Positions 1-11,948 are shown, counted from the first letter of the stretch. The stretch: 64,000 bases of DNA from Nissolia schottii (GCA_003254905.1 QANU01099983.1:550377-614376); one strand, 5' to 3'. Notes: generated from the sequence alone by a model not told the origin. Translations and numbers: made by a program.

Positions 1-560
1 CCTTGATGAATTTTATGTGTTATCAACTTAGTAGATTTTATACTAAAAATATGTTTATTATGATGCTTGGACGATTTGTCATAATTTTGAAGTTAGAAAA
101 ATGTAACTGTGTTTACGGTTCACTTAATATAATTATATAGATTATATTGTGTGAACTTCAAATTGGTGAATTTTAATTTGATATAATGAAATAGATTTAA
201 TTATATATTATTACTAACTACATATAAAACAGAATATTTTATATTGCACAACTGTTTTGCTTAACATATGCGGGAAGATATGTTTTTCTATGATTCTTAG
301 GCATATTTTAATATAACTTACCTTATATATACGATTGGTTCATAATATTACAATCATCTATGATGTAACGAACATATTTTAGATTTAATGATTGTAGTTA
401 TGTGTTTTGATTATAATAACTATATTATCACTTGTTGTAATTGTGATACCATGCACCATGAGGAACGGGTTATCAATAGAGGATTAGGACAACCTTAGAT
501 AAATAGAGAGATTATCACCTAACTATGGCTAGCTCATAATTGAATATAGGAAACGAGTTT
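1..560. other. AT-rich stretch, no gene seen
   Basis: No ORF, RNA gene or clear repeat border is visible. It may be the 5' part of the LTR-like material that follows, but I could not find a matching start such as TGTAACACC. Confidence 0.4.
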
Positions 561-713
561 AGATCTTGAGAGGTATGTTCTTAGTTATGAGTTCAGAAGA
601 CTTATATCAGAAACACAGAGACAGACCTTTCCCGTTAGGAGAGCCTGACCAGACGAGTAACAGAAACAGACCCTTCCCGTCGGGTGAGCCTAACAAGATA
701 TGTAGGAGCTATG

Positions 714-998
714 GTCCGCTTTCGGTTACGCCGTCAGGGCAGCCCCTCTCCACCCGGTAAGGGGGTGGAGTCATGTTGGCTCGAGGAACATATAGAAAAG
801 GTTAGGTTGTACACCACCAGGGAAAGAGTCCCAAGGTGTACGAGGAGGTGTGGTTAAGTCCGCTTCCGGTTACGCCGTCAGGGCGCCCCCTCGCCACCCA
901 GAAGAGTGGAATCTTGTTTGCCTCAAGGAACAGACATAAAAGGTTAGGTCGCACACCGCCATGGGGACGACGGTCCCGAGATGTGCGAGGAGGTGTGG
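714..998 (+). repeat. Two-copy tandem repeat, period about 144 bp
   Basis: Copies at 714-853 and 858-998 share the start TCCGCTT(T/C)CGGTTACGCCG, an internal AAAAGGTTAGGT and the end GAGGAGGTGTGG. Differences are scattered substitutions and small indels. Such duplicated blocks are common inside U3 regions of plant LTRs. Confidence 0.8.
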
Positions 999-1007
999 AC
1001 AGACAGA

Positions 1008-1118
1008 CAGAATTCCCAGGAGAGCCTGGCAAAACCTATGACAGACAGGCAGAATCCCCAAGAGAGCCTGGCAGACCTTATGAGAGATAGAAAGAAATCC
1101 CCAGGAGAGCCTGGTAAA
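1008..1118 (+). repeat. Three-copy tandem repeat, period about 42 bp
   Basis: Three units share CC(A)GGAGAGCCTGG or a near variant, at about 1016, 1058 and 1101. Related GGAGAGCCTGA and GGTGAGCCTAA phrases occur at about 639 and 680, so the motif also occurs outside this short array. Confidence 0.7.
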
Positions 1119-1173
1119 ACTTGTGAAAGAAGTCAGCATGCATGAGTTATGTGATGGATGGTTGTGTATGTGA

Positions 1174-1180
<7 letters not shown>

Positions 1181-1207
<27 letters not shown>

Positions 1208-1208
1208 A
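1181..1208 (+). repeat. (TG)n microsatellite
   Basis: Uninterrupted TG dinucleotide run of about 13 units directly after a short ATATAT stretch. Confidence 0.95.
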
Positions 1209-2121
1209 TTTGGGTTGGGTCATATCGAGTGACGTAGTATCACAAGATTGCCCCCACAAAGTATAGGCGCGTGGGTACGTGATCAGAGGACACGATACCC
1301 AGACAACTAGGGATAAAAAGCGCGAGAACCTATAATTAGGTAAAGCAAGATTAGATTCCCTCGATCACCTAGTAAAGTAGGAAAGCTGCTCAGGACTAGA
1401 ACAAATAATAATAAGTAGGACTGTAGTATAATTGTGACACCTACAGATCCCTGACGGCGGAATCATAAATTGGAGCGCAAATAATTAGTTACGTCTCCCC
1501 AAGGGTTCCCACTGAGAACGCAATGTTCTCACCCCCGCCCTTTTATGGTTCCAGGTGCATACCCAAAGATCATTGATGATAGAGACGCATGGTGAAGTGG
1601 TGGACTGTCCACAGTAGAATGACTTCAAAGGGACAGCAGGACGTTTACTTACGTAGTAGAAAAATACCTGTTTTGTATATGGTCTAGATAGGCCATTGAC
1701 TCTTATGTGAATTTTGAGTAGTATGTATTAGTAAGCAAATGTATTTTTTGTCTAAATTTCGGAGTAAATGGGCTTCTAAATGTGGAATTTCCTTAGTGAT
1801 TCTTTCAGGACCATGGCTTGTCGCTGACTATGTGTTGAACCTTTGCACTGGTATTTGTTTATATATAATAGGCGTTGTATTAATTATCACTTAAATCCTT
1901 CAAGCTTCTATCGTTTGTATACATGTGTTCTTTTCATCACGCATGGCTCATAGTTTATAAATTAGCAACGAAAAGGAAAAGTTTTCAAAACGGTCCATAT
2001 TTTTAAGTAAGAACTATTTTCAAATGTAAAACTAGGGGCTAGGCTAAAAGTAACCCCAACTAAAGCAGATAACAACCTAGTAAGCATTGTTTGTGACGTA
2101 CGCGTAAACAGTTAGCTAGGG

Positions 2122-2493
2122 TGTTACACATCCCGGAACCCATGCCCAAAGGTTTGTGGATCTACCCGACCTAAGTAAGCTCCCCACCAACGATCAGAGA
2201 GAATCTTGGATCGTGATATCCTCCCTCCCGGCGAGCAACTCTCCACGATCCTCGGAGGTCAACTCAACGGAAAAATCTCCGGGATAGCGGAATTCATGGT
2301 TTCCACTCAGGTATTTAAACCTAAGCAGCACACCATATACGCCAAGAATCCATTCCCCATTTGATTTCCCTATTGCTTCGAATCTTCATTGCGTTGAGTG
2401 TCGAAGTCGTTGCAGGTACTCGTCCCGCTGACCTCGAACCCGCAGAGGAGCTCTAGGATCCAAATTGTACTGAGGAACCACCCCCTCGGTACA
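2122..2493 (+). mobile_element. LTR-like fragment with TATA and U5-like end
   Basis: GC-richer than its surroundings and bounded by TGTTACAC at 2122 and GGTACA at 2493. It contains a TATA-like TATTTAAA at about 2311 and then a phrase around 2393-2420 (GTTGAGTGTCG, TTGCAGGTACT) that is typical of the R/U5 part of legume gypsy LTRs. The flanking 5-mers TAGGG and TAAAG agree at three of five positions, so a target duplication is not secured. It may be a solo LTR or the 3' part of the preceding one. Confidence 0.4.
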
Positions 2494-3084
2494 TAAAGTT
2501 TGTTTAGCTTAGTTAGAGAAACAATTAAATGGTAAATGTTCAACTCCAATGCATATGTAAATATTTATTAACATGCCCTAGTTTTCCTTCCTAAAGTTAT
2601 TGTGTCCGAATCTGATCATGGCTTTGCTAGGTACAAAAATGCCGATGTTAAACTTTCTTTTGGTTAAAATCTTTTTTATTCTTATTTGACAAGTGTAATT
2701 TGTATTCATTGTTTATAGGTTACTGTTTCGATTCATAATTTATTTATTATTAGATAAATTTTAATGAGATTCACATTTTATTAAGATCTCATTCAATAAT
2801 AAATGAGTTATGAGTCAATAAAATGTCTCGTATATAATCAATCTAAATTATATAACTCTTTTTATCTTTCATCAACTTTGGTTTTGATTTGAAGAAAACT
2901 TTAACTTGTGATTTTTTTTCTCTCCATTTTAAATGATCATGTCATTTATCAAATTATGTCGTTGTAGAGATTGTCTAAGTGAAAAAAAAAAATGACTTTT
3001 TAGAAGTTATAAAGGATGATGGCATAGTATAAGGTGGAAAAGTTGAATTGTGATGTAATTTGTTCCCAATGAAATAAATAAGCA
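2494..3084. other. AT-rich intergenic, no gene seen
   Basis: No sustained coding frame or element border was recognised before the tRNA gene. The last bases before the tRNA are A/T-rich with CAAT-like AATGAAATAAATAAG, usual for plant tRNA 5' flanks. Confidence 0.5.
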
Positions 3085-3158
3085 GCTCTCGTAGCTCAGT
3101 TGGTTAGAGCACCCGTTTAGTAAGCGGGAGGTCTTGAGTTCGATTCTCAACGAGAGCA
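3085..3158 (+). tRNA. trnT-AGU: tRNA-Thr (anticodon AGT)
   Basis: All four cloverleaf arms are present without an intron. The acceptor stem is GCTCTCG (3085-3091) pairing with CGAGAGC (3151-3157). The D stem is GCTC/GAGC (3094-3097, 3107-3110). The anticodon stem is CCCGT/GCGGG with the seven-base loop TTAGTAA (3117-3123), which gives anticodon AGT at 3119-3121 and therefore threonine (A34 read as inosine). The T arm is TTGAG-TTCGATT-CTCAA (3134-3150) and the discriminator base is A3158. The B box GTTCGATTC is intact. CCA is not encoded, as expected for a nuclear gene. It stands alone with no other tRNA in the window. Confidence 0.96.
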
Positions 3159-3168
3159 ATGTTAATTA

Positions 3169-3173
3169 TTTTT
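3169..3173 (+). terminator. Pol III T-run after tRNA-Thr
   Basis: Five consecutive T residues start about 11 bases after the tRNA, followed by further T-rich sequence. Confidence 0.8.
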
Positions 3174-5398
3174 ATTTTCTGGAAAATTCATGTGGCCGTC
3201 ATTTTCTGCCTTCACTTGTTTCTTACAGTGTAGAGAGTTTTCCTATCTACTAGATATGATTGGAACACTCTTCATCATTGACATTGAACTGAAGTAGTAC
3301 ACAAGTGCTTCTAAGAAAATATAACATTGAATAATTCGTTGATATTGAAAATGCAAACAACAATTATCTACTTTATAGTTATATTGACTTGCTCCATTAT
3401 GTGCCACTCTCTCCACCATTCTTGGTCTTCTATTCTAGTTTTGGGAATGGAACTGGAACTATCCACGGTCTAACTATAGAAGATCATTTTAATGGGATAG
3501 AATATTATTTCTTATATACCTTTAAGGGGGTTCAAAGGAAGCTAGGGATTTATTAGAATTAGAACATTGAAAACACACCTATACATTTTTCACGAAATGA
3601 ACGTCTAAACATGGTGAAAGTATTTTCTGTTATGCCCCTGCTAAAATTTTCAACTGAGCACATAATTTTTTTTATTTTCTACGTGTAATTTAATTTGCCA
3701 ATTAGAATAGTTGTCAAAAGGTGACATTGGGCGCAAAGTAATCACACAAGAATGCGTAGATTGTATTGTAATGTTGGAAACTGACATTGAAAGTTTCATC
3801 TGGGCAACTAGTGGATTTTGGCTGCTACTTTTATTCGATTAGTGGAATAGTAAACTGGAAATTGTGGCAAACACCATGTTTCCAATGTTTATCCTTAAAA
3901 AGGTGCAAGTTGAATGTACATCCTTTTTAAAACTATTGATATAAAAATGTTGCACATCCAATGGTTCTAAAATCTTGATAATAGTCTAAGATAAAAATTG
4001 CATGAAATTAGAGTAGGGTGGTCTTAGGTAATATTAATTATTAGCTAAAAATTATAACAAACAAAATATCTAAACTTATAAAATTACCCCTTTCTCCCAC
4101 TAACAACTTTCGATGCCCTTCAAAATGTTTTTGGTGGATGAAATTTATTACATAAATATGTTACTTTTGAACAATTGAACATATGTAATGCCAAATTGCA
4201 GCAGCACTATGATTCTCTTGTCTTGTAATTTGAGGTGGTTTCATAAATCAAATTCAGAAGACAACTGTAAAAATCTTGTCCTGACAACATAGATCTTGGT
4301 CTCCAGCATCAAATAAATAAAGCGGATTGTGAATGCGAAGCGACTGTTTGGAGGATAGTAGGTGCAACGAGTAGCTCTTGAAGCCACAATGACGACCAAG
4401 ATGAATGTTGAATGGGGGTGGAAGTTGTATGGCGAGGCAGTTGGTGTGGGTTAATGATAGTGACCAAGGTAAATGGGTAACGATTGTTGGACAAAGGACA
4501 TTATAACGAAGTGGTGTGGGTTGATAAGCAGATAATGGGAAATCAAAATGAAATTTAATATGAAACAAAGGATAATGTAAAAGTGAAAAGAAAGAAAAGA
4601 TAAAATACTTCTTACTTAAGTTTACCTAAAGTGTACATTCAATATACATCTTTATAAGATGAACATTAAAAACATTTCCAACACCAGGACATCTAACACC
4701 AAGGTACTTGTATTGGAACAACAGACATTTCAATTTGCAGTAACATTAATCCTGAACGGGAGAAAAACAAGTACAAAAAAAGCACTAAACACTACAATGT
4801 TTGATTTTGATTTGTTATGTTGATGTCCCTATATAAACAAACTTCTTAATTCATTTTAATGGAATACGGTTACAAAGTCGTGCTTCTTACAATTCCATTT
4901 GTTTAATTTTGCACCCAGTCGAAGAAACATGTACAGATGGACATGGAACACCAACAACAAAAAGTGTATCTAGAATGCAAAGAGTATAAGAACTTTTGAA
5001 GAAAATTCCTATCCTATAACTAATAGAGAAAATGAAAATTTTCATAAAGAAAAAAAGAAGGAAAATATACCACGTTCTAAATAGCAAGAAGCTCCAAAAT
5101 GTCAGATCTGAACACAAGACCAACACACAAAAAAAAGAGTATTTAAGGAAACAATGGCCTTCAGAATCCAACCTAATCATATGAAGCTCAGCAACTGTAG
5201 TTAGTTAGATCGCTCGACCTTATCAGTTATCTCTCACCGCAAAACAAAAACATAAGTAACCCCAATGACATTAAGTATAAAAAAAGGAGTAGTGCAGCAT
5301 GTCTAGTTTTCAGGCCAGAACGAACACTCATAACCAATTCTGAGAGGCTGCAGAATAGAATTAGAATAGAATAGATTATGAGCGAAAGGCAAAACACG
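3174..5398. other. Intergenic, AT-rich; includes the 3' flank of the purine gene
   Basis: I see no supported gene. A minus-strand open frame at 4254-4568 has no recognisable domain, no codon bias and no splice context, and I treat it as chance. The stretch just below 5399 is the probable 3' UTR of the amidophosphoribosyltransferase gene. Confidence 0.5.
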
Positions 5399-7132
5399 CT
5401 AGAAACCAGCAGCCTTCACTTCCTCGGGGGTAGTAACATTTGCAGCCTGAACCCAACCCCCATCAATGGACTCCAAGCTACCATTCAAGCCATCATCCAC
5501 AAAGTCACCAACCCTCTTCACCTTAACCTCCCTGGGCTCCACAGGGTACTTCCCTGAGAAACAAGCATAGCAGAAATTAGGGGACTCCTTCCCCAACAGC
5601 CTCTTCAAGCTGTCAAAAGGCAAGAACGCCAGCGAGTCGGAACCGATGAAATCCCTAATCTCGTCCACACTCATCCTGTTCGAAATCAGCTCCTCCGCGC
5701 TCGGCGTGTCGACGCCGTAGTAACACGATCCGATGATCGGAGGGCTGGCAATTCTCATGTGAACTTCCTTGGCTCCAGCCTCCTTCAGCAGCCTCACAAT
5801 CTTGGACGATGTGGTTCCCCTAACGATGGAATCGTCAACGACCACCACTCTTTTGCCTTCAAGAACTGCGCGAACGGGAGAAAGCTTCAATTTCACGCCG
5901 AAATCCCTAATTTTCTGAGAGGGCTCGATGAAGGTTCTACCGACGTAGTGTGACCTGATCAAACCTTGCTGAAAGGGGACCCCTGCTTTCGCGGCGTAGC
6001 CAAGAGCGGCAACCACGCCGGAATCGGGAACGGCGATGACCACGTCGCAACTGACCGGGCTCTCGGTGGCGAGAATCTCGCCGAATATGCGGCGGGATTC
6101 GTAGACGGATCTGCCGAAAACGACGGAATTGGGGAGCGCGAAGTAGATGTGTTCGAAGATGCACTGTTTGGGCTGAGGGTGGGACATGAGGCAGAGCGAT
6201 TGGACGCCGTTGTTGTCGACGACGATGACCTCGCCGGGGAAAACCTCTCGCTCGTATGTGGCTTCGATCAAATCGAGGGCGCAGGTTTCGGATGCGAAGA
6301 CGACGGCGCCGTTGCTGCGTCTCCCCATGACCAGGGGGCGGAACCCGAATGGGTCACGTACCGCGACGAGCTTGTCCTCCGTGACGAAGACGATGGAGTA
6401 CGCGCCTTCGAGCTTCTCGCAGGCGTCGACGATTCGGAGTATGAACGGGCGGTGCTTGGAGGTGGCGATGAGGTGGAGGATGACCTCCGTGTCGGAGGTG
6501 GTGTTGAAGATGGAGCCGCTCTCCTCGAGGCTGTGTCTGAGGGTGCGGTAGTTGACGAGGTTGCCGTTGTGGGCGACGCCGACGGAGCCGAAGCGGTAGC
6601 CGGCGACGAAGGGCTGGACGTTCTTGAGCATGGATTGGCCGGCGGTGGAGTAGCGGACGTGGCCGATGGCGAGGCTGCCGGGGAGCTTGTCGAGCTTGGA
6701 CTCGTTGAAGACGTCGGCGACGAGCCCGACGCCGGTGATCGACTGGAGGACGTTGTTGTGGACAGTTACGATCCCGGCGCCCTCCTGGCCGCGGTGCTGG
6801 AGCGCGTGGAGCGCCAGGTAGCAGAGGCGGGAGGCCTCCGGGTCGCCGTATATGCCGACGACGCCGCACTCCTCGCGTGGCTTTTCGTCCTCGTCATACT
6901 CATTTTCGTGGCGGCTGTGATTGAGGGAGGGTTGTTTGGCGGAGACGGTGTTGGCGGTGATGGGGTTGTTTCTGGAGGAGAGGGGTTTATATTGTGGGGC
7001 GCGTGGGAGAGTGTGGGATTTTGTGAGGGTTTTATTCAAGAGAGGGAAAGAGGAGGGTTTAGAAAGGGAGGTGGCGGTGGCGGTGGTGGCGGTGGCGGAG
7101 AGAGCAGAGAGGTTTGGGGATGGTGCGGCCAT
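5399..7132 (-). CDS. PUR1: Amidophosphoribosyltransferase, plastid (glutamine PRPP amidotransferase)
   Basis: The enzyme makes 5-phosphoribosylamine from PRPP and glutamine, the first committed step of purine synthesis. In ureide-exporting legumes this pathway also feeds nitrogen export from nodules. The 577-residue protein starts with about 85 Ser/Thr/Ala-rich, mostly basic residues (a plastid transit peptide with a small propeptide). Cys89 in EECGVVGIYG is the expected N-terminal nucleophile of the class II glutaminase, with HALQHRGQEGAG and AHNGNLVN following. The PRPP-binding loop VVVVDDSIVRGTT is at 429-441. Cys324, Cys470, Cys521 and Cys524 fit the four [4Fe-4S] ligands of the Bacillus-type enzyme. 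The gene has no intron. The 5' half is very GC-rich, which opens long chance frames on the other strand. Length and motifs are complete, so it should be functional. Confidence 0.97.
   Translation of the reverse strand: MAAPSPNLSALSATATTATATSLSKPSSFPLLNKTLTKSHTLPRAPQYKPLSSRNNPITANTVSAKQPSLNHSRHENEYDEDEKPREECGVVGIYGDPEASRLCYLALHALQHRGQEGAGIVTVHNNVLQSITGVGLVADVFNESKLDKLPGSLAIGHVRYSTAGQSMLKNVQPFVAGYRFGSVGVAHNGNLVNYRTLRHSLEESGSIFNTTSDTEVILHLIATSKHRPFILRIVDACEKLEGAYSIVFVTEDKLVAVRDPFGFRPLVMGRRSNGAVVFASETCALDLIEATYEREVFPGEVIVVDNNGVQSLCLMSHPQPKQCIFEHIYFALPNSVVFGRSVYESRRIFGEILATESPVSCDVVIAVPDSGVVAALGYAAKAGVPFQQGLIRSHYVGRTFIEPSQKIRDFGVKLKLSPVRAVLEGKRVVVVDDSIVRGTTSSKIVRLLKEAGAKEVHMRIASPPIIGSCYYGVDTPSAEELISNRMSVDEIRDFIGSDSLAFLPFDSLKRLLGKESPNFCYACFSGKYPVEPREVKVKRVGDFVDDGLNGSLESIDGGWVQAANVTTPEEVKAAGF
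7069..7101 (+). repeat. GGTGGC-type microsatellite inside the transit-peptide coding region
   Basis: A GGT/GGC-rich run that reads on the minus strand as the Ala/Thr stretch ATATTATATS (residues 13-22) of the transit peptide. It is in frame, so length changes here alter only the targeting sequence. Confidence 0.8.
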
Positions 7133-7411
7133 TGATGCTGCTGTTGCTACGGACGAGGGAGGAAGACTAGGATTGCCTATGTAGTCAATCTCGTTCTAGG
7201 TTTCGGCGGTGTGTTACACGCCCTTCTATTTTATTAAAAAAAAATTAAAATTGATCTTACTAAATCATCTATATTTAAATTTTAAATTTCACTCAATCTA
7301 TTTTAATTTTACTATATCTTTTTTTTTTTTTTGAGATTCTAGGTTGTGTTATTTTAATTGAGAAAAATTCTTAAAATATGAATTAAAAAATATTATATTA
7401 GTGGAGTCAAG

Positions 7412-8229
7412 CAGGGGTGTTCATGGGCGGGGTTAGGCCGGGTTGGCCTATACCCGAACCCGGCCCTATATTTAGACCGAGTCAATTTTGAGGACCTGAA
7501 CTTGACCCTGAACTCGATAGGCCCGATCATTTTTAGGCCGAGTTAAAATCCGAGTTTGAACCTGGTCAAAACAAGGTAAAATGGATAAGGAAGATGGCGG
7601 AGCGTTATGGTATTCGCATTCCTATCATTCCTATCACAAAGTGAGCATAAAGGCTAGAATGGATTTTCGTTTGGAAAAGTTTATTAAGACGGAGCATTTA
7701 CTTGAAGCCATCCGAAGTATACATACACATTTCAAATAGTGAAACGGTGTATGCCTTTACGGCATTTCCTATGTATATATAGTTTGTATTTTGAATAGAA
7801 TTTGCGAAGTGCTCTTGATTTTGTTAAAATTGATTTGATTAAAAGTGAGCATGCTAACGTGACTTATATTTAGCAACTTTTATTTTAAAAGTTGTTATGA
7901 TAAAATAAATGTTATTTAAATGATATTAATTAAAATCACTTTAAAATGTATAATTGGATGGGATTGCAAGAATCCAGTTCTTTTCATTCTTGTGATTTCT
8001 CATAATGGGATGAGAAGGAAAAAAATATTAAAAATGCATAATAGTATAGCATACGGGCCGTCGGCCTGGGCTGGGTGCCCCGAGGCTAAACCCGAACTTG
8101 GTATGAATAAAAATCAAGTTTTTTTTAGAGTTTTTTAAAATTGAGCCAGATTAAAATCGGGTCCGATTCGGCCTGAATGTTTCGAGTCGATCCAGGTTGG
8201 CGGGCGAGACTGGGTTATGAACACCTCTA
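7412..8229. mobile_element. Non-autonomous hAT-like DNA transposon
   Basis: The left end CAGGGGTGTTCATGGGC and the reverse complement of the right end TAGAGGTGTTCATAACC form imperfect terminal inverted repeats that start with CA/TAGNGG, as in plant hAT elements. Sub-terminal blocks on both sides are rich in GGCC/CCCGA words in inverted arrangement. The 8 bases outside (GAGTCAAG at 7404-7411 and GATTTAGG at 8230-8237) agree at five positions, compatible with a decayed 8-bp target duplication. There is no transposase frame, and the 818-bp length fits a deletion derivative. The family is inferred from the ends only. Confidence 0.55.
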
Positions 8230-11200
8230 GATTTAGGTGATTCATGTCAAGAAATTGTGTTGAACAAACATGTTTTCTCCAAATAAGTAGTGAAAAAATA
8301 TTTTAAAAAATTAAATATAGAATATAGATTATGCAAGTAATGATGTGTCATTCGGATGTGGATTTTTTTTCCTAATAAATAAAACAAAAAAACGAAATTA
8401 ATATGAAAATTTTGATAAGAAAGATTATTTTTAATAACTTTTTTTTATTTGAGAAAAACTTTATTTCTATAACGGACTTAACTGTTGGAGCTAAAAAAAT
8501 TGGTAATCTGAAAAGAAAAAATTTATTATATTTTTTTTTTCCTTCACAAAAGATATTTTTATTGCAATCACATCTTAAAATACTTTGGATGTGGGATGTG
8601 GCAAAGAAAAACTGAAGAAAATAAATATGATAAAAAAAATAAAAGATATTTCCGCTTTTAAATATCTTCATTGAAAGATAAATAAATAATTTGTTTATTT
8701 TTTTAGAAATCAATCAAAAATATATTTATTTTTTAAGATTCAATTTTCACGGTACAAATATAATCTAATAATTAAAAATCTATTATCACGTTATCATAAT
8801 AAATTTCTTCTCACATGAATCATCCCTTTTTATATAGAGTTTAATTGTAATGGCTAGAGATGTAAAATTTATTTACATTATTAACCAATCAAATTATTTT
8901 ATATACATAATATTTTAAGTAATGAATAAAATAGTCAACTAATTTTATTCATATGATCATATTTTGATTAGATGTTATATTAGTCCATAACAATTAAACT
9001 TACAAATATATATCAAACAAGATATAAATCATTATCACTATTTTCCTTCCTTTACCCTTCCTCCATTTTAGGGAAATTTTATCAAAGGTTATTGAGAAAG
9101 AATTACACTTGTAATGTTGCACTGTGATTGCATGAAGTTACTGTCTTCTTGTTACACCTTCTGCTACTGGTTATCTTGTTGCATTCTTGTTCTCCCTATC
9201 AGAATGTTTACCAATGGTGACTAATCCGTCACTCATGCTTAAAAGTATTTTCTTAAAGAATTAGTAGACAAAAATTAAAAAAGTATTTTATCACCACATA
9301 TTAATAATTTGAGACACATAATTTTTATACATAATTTTTATAACTAATACTCTTTATGATACGACAACTACTTCTCATTAACTCTGCACTTGAATTAATG
9401 AGATTACATGAACAACTTACAAGAATTGCCCATGCCAACAACCTAAATCAAATAAGAAATTAAGTTGGTATACATATCTCCACCACATTCTCCTCTTGTA
9501 CGTGAGCTTCTTACATATAAATATATAAATAGGAATATACAAAGCCTTGGTAAAGCTCCAACACGATCCAGCAAGCAAAATCAATAATGGTATTAAAACC
9601 AATTAAATAAAAAACAGTAACATGGAATCGTTAAGAACAAAGAATAAAACCATATCATAATAATATGCATGGTGTCATGAAGAGGCCATAATAAATTTAG
9701 GTTTAAAGCTAAAAAAACGGTTAGGCTTAAAGTAAATAATAATAATAATAACTTTAAAATATTAAATTATAAGCATATTTCATATATATATATATAGTGG
9801 TCGATTTGTTGAGTCGAATAATTTTTTTTAAGGTGTTATACCCCTTAAATGAGCTGAACCATAAGCCCTAAACAAGCATACCTATTTCCACCCCATTCAT
9901 AAATTATAAGAGAAAGATGTAAAAAAAGAAATAGTAAAATAATAGGGAGTGTAAAAGATTTTACTTATTTAGTTAATTATTTGAGCGTAAAGCAAAGGGA
10001 AAAGGACACTAAAAATTTATGATATACTTTTGTAATTAATTGAATATAATTAATATATTTTATAATGATATTAATTTTAAAAAAATAAGAAATAGAATAG
10101 GTGTATCTATTATATCATATACAATGGTACATAATTAACTATGGTATACGTACAACTTTTACAATGAAATTTATGAAAGTTAAACTTTTTATTTTTATTT
10201 TCATTCGAAGGAATGTTACAAAATTGACATCATAAACAAAGAACTTTGCTTTCTAGTCCAAATTATTTAGTACAACATAGTAACGAAATCACTTGTTTAC
10301 AACTGATTGGATATTAAGTTGATAAAATGAAGAAATTACATAGAGCTTAAATGGTCAAATGATATCTTGGATCACTTGGTACAAACTTCCGTACCAAAAA
10401 TTATTACTCTAATGAACAGTATAAGCAAACCTTTCTTCTATTTTTCCATTAATTTACACTCTACATTTATTCCTTCTTTTTGGGCGACTGAGCCATAACT
10501 TTTATATTTTTATTGCATAAAAGGTGTGTATCGTGGATACTAACTAATTCTATTTTGAGATTATAAGAGGAACGAAATAAATATGTATTTTTTAATAAAA
10601 AAATATTTATACACACTTTAAATACTTAAGAAACCTAATCATTTGATAACTATGTTGGGTCTTTATCCTTGTTTCAAAAGATGAAGTGAGCCTCTTTACA
10701 TTTCTATGGTGTTTAGTATAATTTCAATACTAAAATATGGGGTTGGAACACAAATTTACAAACATATGAGTTTGAGCCTGAAATTGCAGTGTGACGATTT
10801 CAGACATTTAAAAAAATAAAAAATAAAAAAGTTTAAAATCGCTATAAAGTGTAGCGCTACAAGGTGTAGCAATTTCAGACTTTCTTTTAAAAAAAATTAT
10901 GGGATCTGAAATCGCCATTATATCATAATTCCTTCTTTATAAACAAATTTTGATAACAATTCTTTTTACGAATGGAATAGGATCACTTTCGGCCATTCGT
11001 TTAAATCCCCTTTCCACCTTACATGGAAAAATATTTAAGAGATTCCGTCAAGGAATACTCGAATTTTCATTTTATATGTAAGTCTGATTCTGTCCTCTTC
11101 AGTCAATAAGCAAGTGGATGCACTTGCGCTAAAATTAAAAGTACAAAGAAATTAATCCTACTGCCACTGGCCAATACATTAGAAGTGGCTAGAAAACCAC

Positions 11201-11943
11201 GGATCCATAATAAAAGGTACCCGGTTAATGAAAAAATAATAAATAAAATAAAAATAAATTATACTTACCTCTTCTAAAATTTAATAAAATTATATTTATG
11301 AAATTTTTATTTGACCATCTTACACTAATTTCTTTGTTCTTAAAATAATTTTTTTAAAATTTTAAAATTATCTTTAAATATATATAAAAATTACAATCTT
11401 CTACATTCATCAAGTTAAGTTAAGGATAAAATATTAATTTTATATGTTTTATTAATTTTTTAAAGTATAGAATTTAAGTACTTAAGACATGTTAATGATG
11501 TTTTATGAATAAAGATGTGCTAAATGTAATTTCATTAAACTTATGAAAAGTCAACATAATTTCCTCAATAAATAAAAAGGTTGCATATAAACTTTACCAC
11601 ACTTTCTTCTCTCACATCTTTCTTTTTCTTTCCCTTTCTTGTTTAATGTTATCAACGATGCTATATTAACAATACTTGTCTAGCTTTCCGTGACAGGTAA
11701 ACAAAACTTATGTGAACAATAATGTCTCCAAATAGCATAGTAAAAGGCGTGGAAAGCGATCAAAATTTGTAACTATCTATTTCTGTATGCGTCTAGAGTC
11801 AGAAACAAATCAACAAAACTGGTTAGAAGGGACACAAACAGTGATTGCAAAACTCTATCAGTTAGGACAAGGTCAGCGGTTAATAATGGTATATATATAA
11901 TGTTAAAGGCATTCCACTGAGTTATCAGCTGAAAATGGGCATG
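8230..11943. other. AT-rich intergenic stretch
   Basis: No supported gene. Open frames between 8372 and 8713 on both strands are low-complexity A/T sequence. Around 10840-10910 a short phrase with GTGTAGC and CTGAAATCGC is repeated in direct and inverted form, possibly the trace of an old small element. Confidence 0.45.
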
Positions 11944-11948
11944 ACTCG

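Larger units (their letters stand above)
566..2126 (+). mobile_element. LTR-retrotransposon-like region with internal tandem repeats, probable solo LTR
   Basis: The base composition is higher in GC than the surroundings and there is no sustained coding frame. The stretch holds two tandem repeat blocks (714-998 and about 1011-1115), a TG microsatellite, and a phrase near 1500 (stop-rich, around CCACTGAGA) of the kind seen again in the LTR-like insert near 17030. It ends with GGGTGTTACA at 2117-2126, a common terminus of plant gypsy LTRs. The left border is not resolved. The assignment as an LTR is inference from style; no gag or pol coding is present here. Confidence 0.45.

Noticed and set aside
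4254-4568. 104-codon open frame on the minus strand
   Set aside because: No domain, no family resemblance, no splice or promoter context; composition like chance frames in this region.
5966-7135. 389-codon plus-strand frame opposite the purine gene as a protein gene
   Set aside because: It is antisense to a confident gene, rich in Gly/Val/Asp/Glu from the complement of its codons, and has no domain; kept only as a compositional observation.
8372-8713. Overlapping frames on both strands
   Set aside because: Pure A/T-rich low complexity (Phe/Ile/Lys runs).
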